From: Haematobia irritans
Taxonomy: Eukaryota > Arthropoda > Insecta > Diptera > Muscidae
DNA length: 64,000 bases
Assembly: GCF_050003625.1 (NCBI RefSeq)
Contig: NC_134398.1
Coordinates: 63,682,891 to 63,746,890 of the forward strand
Direction: 5' to 3'
In this document: positions 55,263 through 64,000 of the stretch, piece after piece
Position numbering within the stretch: the stretch's first letter is position 1
How the letters are laid out: each line of letters opens with the position of its first letter
Position numbers and translations under genes: made by a program
The notes under the pieces: generated by a model
The model's database searches: none
What the model was told of the DNA's origin: nothing
The model's input: the letters and a program-made list of their open reading frames with translations, nothing else

Positions 55263-55958
55263 TGCATCAGTACGGCTGTGCGGTTGCGCGAGCTATCGCT
55301 GTGGTCGGAAAAAAATGTACGGCCACAGTTCGGTCCTCAAAATAATGTCAGATGTGCTTTACGTAGTGGATTACACTCTGGCGAAACCACTTTTCGACAA
55401 AATGTTTGAAACTCTAATTCCCAACAGTGAGGCGTGGTGTGCACAGACCCCGGGGAATAAAATATATATAGATTTCTACAATGATGGCTCCAAATTGGAT
55501 GGACAAGTGGGTTTCGGAGTCTATTTTAAAGATCTGGTACTTCGAATAGCGAAAAGACTACCTAATCACTGTAGGGGTTTTCAGGCTGAAATATTAGCAA
55601 TAAAAGAGTTGGCGAATTGGCTGAGAAGAGTTCCAAAAATTGTTGGCATTAATAACATAAATACTCAGACAGTCAACCTGCAATAAAATCCTTGGACTCT
55701 GTGTTCCTTAACTCGAAAACGGCCATCGACTGCCGCAAATCTCTCAACGAGATGGCTGAGCAGCACAGTCTGTTAATGTTTTTGGAACAATCTGGTTGAT
55801 TCAACAAAAGAAAATAATAGAGAAGGTTCAGTAGTTAAAACTAGAAGTGCCCATATGTAATAGGTACTTTTAGTTAAATGTGGTATCACAATGGACTGAA
55901 TATTCTAAGTGAGCCTGAAACTTAATCGGGCTGCCACTTTAACCTAACCTAACCTAAC
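55263..55958 (+). mobile_element. LOA-like LINE, 5'-truncated copy LOA-1
   Basis: CATCAGT is duplicated at 55256-55262 and 55959-55965, and X2 shows the empty site. It contains the start of the RNase H domain, an internal deletion after GAGCAGCAC, the last codons, and a 3' end of AATGTGGTATCACAATGGAC... with three to four CCTAA repeats. Confidence 0.88.
55400..55800 (+). pseudogene. LOA-type RNase H domain, broken
   Basis: IYIDFYNDGSKLDGQVGFGV carries the first catalytic D, and FQAEILAIKELANWLRR the catalytic E. TAC TCA GAC AGT near 55666 would encode the next D but lies in another frame. A deletion of roughly 480 bp compared with LOA-2 removes the rest, including the GHxxIxGN block. Confidence 0.82.
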
Positions 55959-56639
55959 CATCAGTCGTGTGTCGATTGCTTCTTGGAATGGACGGAGAAT
56001 AAGGAATTGCTGTGTTTTGTGTAAATTTATTTATTCAGAAGTGGCACATGGTTTTATGTGAACACAAAAAAAATGAAAGTGTAATTGAAAATTTACCTGT
56101 CTTTTTTTTGTTCTACATTTTTATATATGGTATAATTTATTTTTATTTGCAGTTTCATGATGTCTGCGTTGGTACATTTGATGGGAATGAAGTAAATATT
56201 GAATGATTATTTATTATTGAAATTGAACCAAAATAGACTTTGTAAAAATAGGTTTGCTTACACGATATTATAAATACAAATAAACAAAGAATTAGTTTAT
56301 AAATAAATAAAAACAAATAAATAAAGGTAATTTTGGTGTTTTCTTTTCTCAAGTGGCGTCCTTTTTTCGACGACAAAAAAGTTTTTTTTTTAATCAAAAC
56401 ATTTTAGGTTGTGACCATGTTCTTTTAACTGGAAGAAAAACATTTTTGACGAATACCATAACATTTTAGATCGTGAACATTATCTTTTGATTCAAACAAA
56501 ATTATTTTTATTTATTCACTGAGCAAACATGGTTGCAGGAGAAAATGTTACATGGTCGCCGCAAAAATAGCTCCTATCATATTATTTTGCTCTTCGATTA
56601 TGATTGTGACAATTATGTTTCTTATCTGCGTGTATATAC

Positions 56640-57664
56640 ATTAGAGTATAGGTAAATTTGAATCATTTTTGTGAGTTTTCGACTTAACAGTGACGATTTT
56701 ACAAGGGACATGTGGGTATTTTGGAAGAGCTATATATGGGGGCTTAATCTAATTCTGAGCCGATTTTGATAACATTTGGCACACATTTCTAAAATTTTAA
56801 TTGAACTCTCACTGCAAAACTTCAAAATTTTCGAAATTAATTTTTGGCCTCCGTGGTCATATGAATCTAAATCGGAACAATATATATGAGAGTTATATCT
56901 AAATCTGAACCGATTTTAACCAAATTTGGCATGCGTAGCAATGTTTGTCCTACTCTGTGTGCAAAACCTCAAGTAAATCGGAGCGAAATTTTGACCTCTG
57001 CGGCCATATAAGTGCGTTTCGGACGAAAGATATATATGGCAGCTATATCTAAATACGAATCAATTTCAACTAAATTAGGCATGCAAAGTAAAAATATTAT
57101 TTCCATTCCCTGTGCACAATTATAAATAAATCGGAAGGATTTACCGTAGATTTTGATCTACTACTGCAAATCTGATAGACATGAGAGCTATATCTACATT
57201 TGAACCGATTTCAACCAAATTATGAAAAATTTTAAGTAACTCGAGGTAAAACTTTGGCCTCTGCGGAGCTATATCAAAATCTGAACCGATTTCAACCAAA
57301 TTCAGTACGCATATTTAGAATGGTAATTCTACTCCCTGTGAAAAATTTCACGTAAATCGGAACAAAATATTGGCCTCTGGGACCATAGGAGTGTAAGTTG
57401 GGCGGTAGCTATATGTGAGAGCTATATCTGAATCTGAACCGATTTGACTGATATTCTGCAAAATTTACGAGACTCGCAAAATATTGGATTATATGAAATT
57501 GAAAGGAGATCGATTTATAAATATGTAATTTATGACCAGATCGGTTATAAAAATATATTGCAGGCATATTTAAATCTGAACAGATTTTTCCAAAATCAAT
57601 AGGGAGTCTTTGAGCCATAAAAGGACCCTATGCTAAATTTGAGGACGATCGGACTTAAACTGCG
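56640..57664 (+). repeat. N-family element body N-D
   Basis: It shows the uninterrupted order of the N body: GAGTATAGGTAAATTTGAATC, TTCGACTTAACAGTGACG, GAGCTATATATGGGGGC. This provides the empty sites for SINE S2 and LINE L3 and the short-TA version of the 17388 tract. Units of about 153 bp continue to the hAT insertion. Confidence 0.82.
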
Positions 57665-57863
57665 AGCATAAGCGTAGCTAGACAATTTTCCCAGGGTGGG
57701 CTATAGCCCCCTAGCTAAAAATTAATGGACTGAAGTTATGGGTTCAATTATTAGGATCTCTATTCAACCGTCGAACGGAACGGACGTGTTTTTTAATAGC
57801 GGATAAAATCTTCGTAATAAGTACCTACTACGAATGTCAAGTGTGGTGGGATATTAGGCCACC

Positions 57864-59090
57864 ATGCAGAGAAATTCAAAGACATCCACTGGGTTGCTAA
57901 CTTCAGGGCCCAGTGGACGGGTATCGACTGGAGTTACAAATTTGGGCAATGACCAAGAGTTAGGCCTAATTAGTCGACCTGTAGACGGGTCGACAGGTGG
58001 CGACAATTTGACAAGTCGAACCTTTTCCAAGGTAACGGCATCAAAAGGAGGTAATCCCTCACGAAAAAGATTCAAGGAACGCAGAAATGCTTTGTTTATC
58101 CTAAAGAAATTAGGATCAGTCGACCCAAGCACGTTGTCGGCTAAACAAAGCGATTCCTTAAAATGGGCTCAAGGAATTCTTGAGGCTGGAAAAAGGGAAC
58201 GATCACCGGATGAGCTGCCATCCTCCAAAAAGGATCAACGATCGTTTGCCTCAGTTGCTAAAGACAGCCTTGTGATGGCTATCATAAATAAAGGAGCTTT
58301 GGACGGTATGGTTCCAAAGCAAAAATGGGGGGAAATTGAGAATGCTTTGTCTGGCGTCTACTCACAGGTGCTGGAAAAGTTTCCCGGCCCAGATCCTCGA
58401 CACCAAGAGGCTGGTTGGTATCAAGGACGATTTAAGCTAGTAGCATTTGAGGACCAAAGGTCTATAGAATGTTTTAAAGCTGCTCTGATACTAATTGGTG
58501 AAGTTTGGGAAGGAGCTGCTCTAGAGTTAGTCGAGAAGAAAGACATACCGGCTAGACCTAGAGAACATGCGTGGATACCTGCAAACCCTCCTGACCCTGA
58601 ATCTATTTTAAATAGACTGAAACAATGCAATCCAGATCTTCCAACAGCTGATTGGAAGGTTGGCCGTTTGGATGAAGTGGATGGACCAAGACGGCATGCA
58701 GTGTTTATATTGAACACTCAGTCTTTGCCACATCTGGCAAAGTCCCAGGGCCGTGTATGTTATGGCTTTCATTATATCCAAATGAAGGTGTATAAAAACG
58801 ATCAGCTGAAGGATTCAGAAATGGACACGCCTCTGTCTGAATCAGAAGTAAGCGGATCCTCTTGCGAAGTCGAGGGAGAAACCAAAGTTGAAGACATGGA
58901 TAGATACCGTATGCGTGAGGAGGCTTCTACTGCCTCAGAACTCACCAAAGTTGAACCTATGGTTATTGCGAGAGTCACCGAGATCTCTGAAGAGGACATT
59001 CTTGATGACTCGATCGAAGCGGCTGATGTAACGGTTGTTGAAAATCTCGATGGTCCTACGGATCCTCCAGATAAATCTTCATCATTGTAA
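57864..59090 (+). CDS. LOA-like LINE ORF1 protein
   Basis: The 408-residue frame is open from the first ATG after a ~113-bp 5' UTR. The N-terminal ~120 residues are Ser/Thr/Lys-rich. A globular region follows (about 150-320; FKLVAFEDQRSIECFKAALI, PARPREHAWIPANPPDPESI, VFILNTQSLPHLA), which I associate with the DUF4780-type domain of LOA-group ORF1 proteins. The tail (320-408) is acidic. The likely role is binding the LINE RNA and escorting it to chromatin. That the frame is intact while ORF2 is wrecked suggests recent insertion or chance. Confidence 0.78.
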   Translation: MQRNSKTSTGLLTSGPSGRVSTGVTNLGNDQELGLISRPVDGSTGGDNLTSRTFSKVTASKGGNPSRKRFKERRNALFILKKLGSVDPSTLSAKQSDSLKWAQGILEAGKRERSPDELPSSKKDQRSFASVAKDSLVMAIINKGALDGMVPKQKWGEIENALSGVYSQVLEKFPGPDPRHQEAGWYQGRFKLVAFEDQRSIECFKAALILIGEVWEGAALELVEKKDIPARPREHAWIPANPPDPESILNRLKQCNPDLPTADWKVGRLDEVDGPRRHAVFILNTQSLPHLAKSQGRVCYGFHYIQMKVYKNDQLKDSEMDTPLSESEVSGSSCEVEGETKVEDMDRYRMREEASTASELTKVEPMVIARVTEISEEDILDDSIEAADVTVVENLDGPTDPPDKSSSL

Positions 59091-59099
59091 GGATGCATG

Positions 59100-59547
59100 T
59101 GCTGCCTTAAAAGTTCTCCTGATGAAAGGGGACATAGACATAGGACATAGACATATGTTTATAGAAACAAAATATGTGAATTAAGTACTTCGGGGTTCAA
59201 ACTATTGCAGTATGCTGGTAATGATGTAATTCGAGCCTGTATAATTGCTAAAAACGAGCTTCACTTGTTTCTGCTTCCTTCAATGTGCAATGCAGACACT
59301 GTCGTTGCCAATTTAGAAATAGCCAAATGCAGATATTGGGTATCTTCGGTCTATATGGGACATGACAGGGAGATGCCTCCATGCGCCGTTAAGACCTTAG
59401 TTGAGGAGTCACTGAAAACAAAGACGAAACTCCTTATGGGATGCGATGCGAATGCGCATCATATTATATGGGGAAGTAGTGATACTAATGCAAGGGGAGA
59501 GTCGCTAATAGAGTTTATTTTGCACACTAATCTGGTAGTTTTCAACA
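59100..59547 (+). pseudogene. LOA-like ORF2 endonuclease, N-terminal part
   Basis: CRYWVSSVYMGHDREMPP and LLMGCDANAHHIIWGSSDTN give the 'GCDANAHHxxWGS' catalytic block of LINE endonucleases. The start region (LKVLLMKGDIDI near 59107) is joined with a small deletion and stop. It is cut at 59548 by X2 and continues at 60700. Confidence 0.82.
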
Positions 59548-60699
59548 CACGTAGAGAAGAAACATGATTGCCACAATCATATTCGAAGAGCAAAATAATA
59601 TGATAGCAGCTATTTTTGCGGCGACCATGTAACATTTTAACCTGCAACCATGTTGGCCCAGTGAACATGGTTCTAAGAAAAATACAATTGTCCTCATCTA
59701 AAATGTTATTATATTGATAAAAAGAATTTTGTTTCCATTAAAAGACAATGGTCACGATCTAAAATGTTATGTTATTCGTCAAAAATGTTTTTCTTCTAGT
59801 TAAAAGAACATGGTCACAACCTAAAATGTTTTGATTTTTATGAAAAAACTTTTTTCGTCGTCGAAAAAAGGACGCCACTTGAGAAAATAAAACACAAAAT
59901 CAACTTTATTTATTTGTTTTTATTTATTTATAAACTAATTCATTGTTTATTTGTATTTATAATGTCGTGCAAGCAAACTTCACATATTTTTACACACTCT
60001 AGTTTGGTTCAATTTCAACAATAAGTAATCATTCCATATTTACTTCGTGGCCATCAAATGTACAAACGCAGACATCAGACTGCATAACTGCAAATAAAAA
60101 TAAATTATACCATATATCAAATTGCAGAACGAAAACCAGGTATATTTTTTTCAATTACACTTTCCTTTTTTGTATTCACATAAAACCACGTGCCATTTCT
60201 GAATAAATAAATTAACACAAAACACAATAATTCCGTATTCTCCGTCCATTCCAAGAAACAATCAACACACGACTGACGCGCAAAATGAAAATCGTGTGTA
60301 CCTGCTCAATGTTTTTATAAAATTCTTGTCGCTGCAAAAAAATAAAAAAATTAAATGGTCACGAAAACAATGTACATGGTCTTTATGGCTATGTAATGGT
60401 TGTAGATATGTCTATACGTAAACTATAAAAATACTTTTTTCTCTGCAAAAAAGTAAAAAAATTGAATGGTCAGATACATGATTTTCCTGACCATATAATG
60501 GTCTCAAATGCTATCATTTAAATAATAGAACATGTTTGCGGCATTTGAGAACCATTTAAATGCTTATTGCCAACATATATTTTTCTCCGCTCGAAAATTA
60601 TTTTTACAAAGACAAAATACATGGTTTTCGCGACAATTACATACTCTAAATAAGCATTAAATGGATGCGGCAACCATGTCCAAACATGTTTTTTCTGTG
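59548..60699. mobile_element. X-family element, copy X2
   Basis: The ends are CACGTAGAGAAGAAACATG and CATGTTTTTTCTGTG. The neighbouring bases are CA and CG, possibly a 2-bp duplication with one change. It is 1152 bp. The interior repeats phrases such as ACCATGT and AAAATGTT, with no recognised coding frame. Deleting it rejoins LINE codons ...VVFNT to CKGDAPTFVT. Confidence 0.78.
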
Positions 60700-61362
60700 C
60701 GTGCAAGGGAGATGCCCCAACCTTTGTCACTAAAAACAGGCAAGAGGTTTTGGACATCACCTTGGCCTCGCAAGAACTGAATGAATTGATATCTGAGTGG
60801 CAGGTTTTAAGTGAACACTGCTTCTCAGATCATCGCTACATCAGTTTCAAATTTGATGTTCATACCACCAAGACCCTATTTCCGCCAAATGTTAGGAAAG
60901 CTGACTGGAATAGGTATAGGGAATCATTCAATATGATGATACCGGAAATACCAGAGTCAAATATGAGCACTGTGCAAGTTATCGAACACGCAGTGGAGAG
61001 GATTACTAAGGCCTTCAACATTTCACTGAAAGCTGCATGCCCTAAAGGGAAGCCAAGGGGGAAAAATCGACCACCATGGTGGTCTACGGAGTTAGGTAAT
61101 ATGAGGAAATCGTGCAGGAAGCTCTTTAACAAAGCAAAGTCCACCAGAGCTCCTGTGGATTGGGACGCTTACAAGAAGAATCTGAGAGGATACAAGCGAG
61201 AACTGAGAAAGGCTCAGCATAACTCTTGGAATGATTACTGCAGCAGCATTGAGAATGCGTCCGAGGCTTCCAGACTACGGAAGGTTCTAGCATCCACGAG
61301 CTCCGCTCCAGGTTTCATTAAAACATCGGAGGGCAATTGGACAACGTCCAGTGAGGAGACGT
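60700..61362 (+). pseudogene. LOA-like ORF2: endonuclease end and linker
   Basis: LDITLASQELNELISEWQVL then SEHCFSDHRYISFKFD is the final 'SDHxxI' block of the endonuclease, followed by the linker (RPPWWSTELGNMRKSCRKLF, KRELRKAQHNSWNDYC). It ends ...EGNWTTSSEET and jumps to RNase H sequence, so the whole RT domain is deleted. Confidence 0.85.
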
Positions 61363-61989
61363 CCAGACAGTCAACCTGCAATAAAATCCTTGGACTCTGT
61401 GTTCCTCAACTTGAAAACGGCCATCGACTGCCGCAAATCTCTCAATGAGATGGCTGAGCAGCACTATATTCACCTAATATGGGTGCCTGGCCATAGGAAC
61501 ATACCGGGGAACTGTGAAGCAGATGAGCTAGCAAGGCTAGGAACTACCTTACATATTCCAGGGGAACTCGAATCTGTTGGTATGCCTCTGGCTACCTGCA
61601 AGCTCTTACTGCGTGAGAAGGCTGTCATGATGGCAAATGTTCGATGGGTGAATTGTAAGGGTTGTAACGACACCAAGCAAATATGGCCCCATTTAAACTT
61701 AAACCGCCAGATATCACTCCTGATATCTGTTATAACGGGTCGCTGCCTGATAGGCGATTTTGCAAAAACTATTGGTGCGAAGTATAATGACTATTGTATG
61801 AGCTGTCATGATGCGGAGGAAAAGGAATCAATAAAACACCTCTTGTGTGAGTGTCCTGCATTTTGTGTAAGGCGTAAGCAAATTCTAGGGGCACATAGTT
61901 TCAGATTACTGGCGGACCTGGAAAACGTTAACTTAAGTAGTCTGCTAATGTTGTTGGAACAATCTGGTTGGTTCAACAGAAGAAAATAA
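61363..61989 (+). pseudogene. LOA-like ORF2: RNase H end and C-terminal zinc-like motif
   Basis: DSQPAIKSLDSVF contains the third RNase H aspartate. YIHLIWVPGHRNIPGNCEAD is the 'WVPGHxxIxGNExAD' block with the last acidic residue. CMSCHDAEEKESIKHLLCEC is a C-terminal Cys/His cluster common in LINE ORF2. The frame is open to the natural stop at 61987-61989. Confidence 0.85.
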
Positions 61990-62365
61990 TCGAGAAGGTT
62001 CAACGGTTAAAACTAGAAGTGTCCATATGTAATAGGTACTTTTAGTTAATGTGGTATCACAATGGACTGAATAGTCTAAGTGAGCCTGAATCTTAATCGG
62101 GCTGCCACTTTAACCTAACCTATAGGTTCAATTAATGTTTTATTGTATAAAAATAAATAAGAAATCAGACTTAAACTTAACTAACAATTAATTTATAATA
62201 AAGCAACTAAAAGTAGTTCCACACTTTTCCAGCAAAAAAAAAAAAAAACAATTGGGAGTTGTTATAAAGGCACAACTTTAAAAACACTTCCAAAAATGTC
62301 CTCACAAAGAAGTTACAAGGACACTACACAGGAAGTGTTTTAATTCAATTTATATAATTCGTTTT

Positions 62366-64000
<1,635 letters not shown>

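Larger units (their letters stand above)
55229..56632 (+). mobile_element. X-family element, copy X1, split by LINE LOA-1
   Basis: Sequence at 55229-55262 and 55959-56632 is the reverse complement of 60300-59548 in X2. The right terminus is CAATTATGTTTCTTATCTGC followed by GTG. The left terminus is missing. No coding frame was recognised. Confidence 0.7.
57751..62120 (+). mobile_element. LOA-like LINE, copy LOA-2, near full-length ends but RT deleted
   Basis: It is flanked by GGTTCAATTA (57741-57750 and 62125-62134; extendable to ~14 bases with one mismatch). It contains an intact ORF1, an ORF2 endonuclease, a deletion replacing the reverse transcriptase, an RNase H end and a 3' UTR shared with the SINE. 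An X element sits inside ORF2. Without X it is about 3.2 kb. Confidence 0.88.
57667..62358 (+). mobile_element. hAT-like element hAT-B, split by LINE LOA-2
   Basis: CATAAGCGTAGCTAGACAAT at 57667 matches hAT-A's left end. The sequence is interrupted after GGGTTCAATTA (57750) and resumes at 62121-62134, continuing to about 62358 in register with hAT-A (to ~10850). The right half and terminal repeat are missing. Confidence 0.85.

Noticed and set aside
58421..59098. Minus-strand frames of 98 residues opposite LINE ORF1
   Set aside because: Antisense of a clearly coding plus-strand ORF1, with low-complexity composition and no homology.

Overview
This is eukaryotic, AT-rich DNA from a higher fly, probably a muscid. 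The best clue is a Himar1-type mariner (40983-44589), a family first described from the horn fly Haematobia irritans. Dispersed 'GGCCGAAGCTTATGTACCC / TATATATAGCCCCCATATAAACCGAT' repeats of the kind I associate with muscid genomes agree with this. Himar-like elements do occur in other insects, so Haematobia (or a near relative such as Stomoxys) is an inference. I see no host protein-coding gene, rRNA or convincing functional tRNA. Nearly all of the window is transposable elements, many inserted into one another.

Layout. 1-2080: truncated rosa-type (DD41D) transposon, an element with tRNA-like modules, and a 153-bp tandem-repeat element (family M). 3222-3571: full-length SINE on the minus strand. 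4198-5647: two MITEs. 6047-6964: intact-looking DD37E transposase. 7547-9853: AT-rich MITE invaded by an M element, then triplicated in tandem (543/545-bp units). 9940-11720: a SINE split by a MITE and by a hAT-like element. 11732-12148: TIR element. 12420-13985: broken LINE. 15109-18528: one N-family element carrying a SINE, a GC-rich LINE and a (TA)n expansion. 18566-23190: duplications, a SINE piece, M and P repeats, and a MITE with a tRNA-like core. 23718-26330: 2.6 kb of almost pure (TTA)n, readable as the expanded (TAA)n tail of a minus-strand LINE. That LINE is split by element Y2, which itself holds rosa copy b. 29641-32885: broken BEL/Pao retrotransposon. 33123-38230 and 45256-48141: two inverted copies of element E, which contains a series of exon-like blocks with splice signals. 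38545-44589: Tc1-like remnant, rosa copy c and Himar1, the last split by an M element that carries a Tc1-type MITE. 48142-49360: unassigned. 49361-54920: more MITE, Tc1-type, M, N and rosa elements. 55229-62358: two LOA-like LINE copies, two X elements and a hAT-like element. 62366-64000: P-family repeats with a second (TA)n tract.

The elements work as host-parasite sets, not as a pathway. Transposase remnants (mariner, rosa, DD37E, Tc1) sit beside many non-autonomous TIR elements. The LOA-like LINE and the tRNA-headed SINE share the same 3' end, including a CCTAA repeat tail, which suggests the SINE uses the LINE's machinery. Most element borders given here rest on target-site duplications, terminal inverted repeats, or an uninterrupted paralogue elsewhere in the window.
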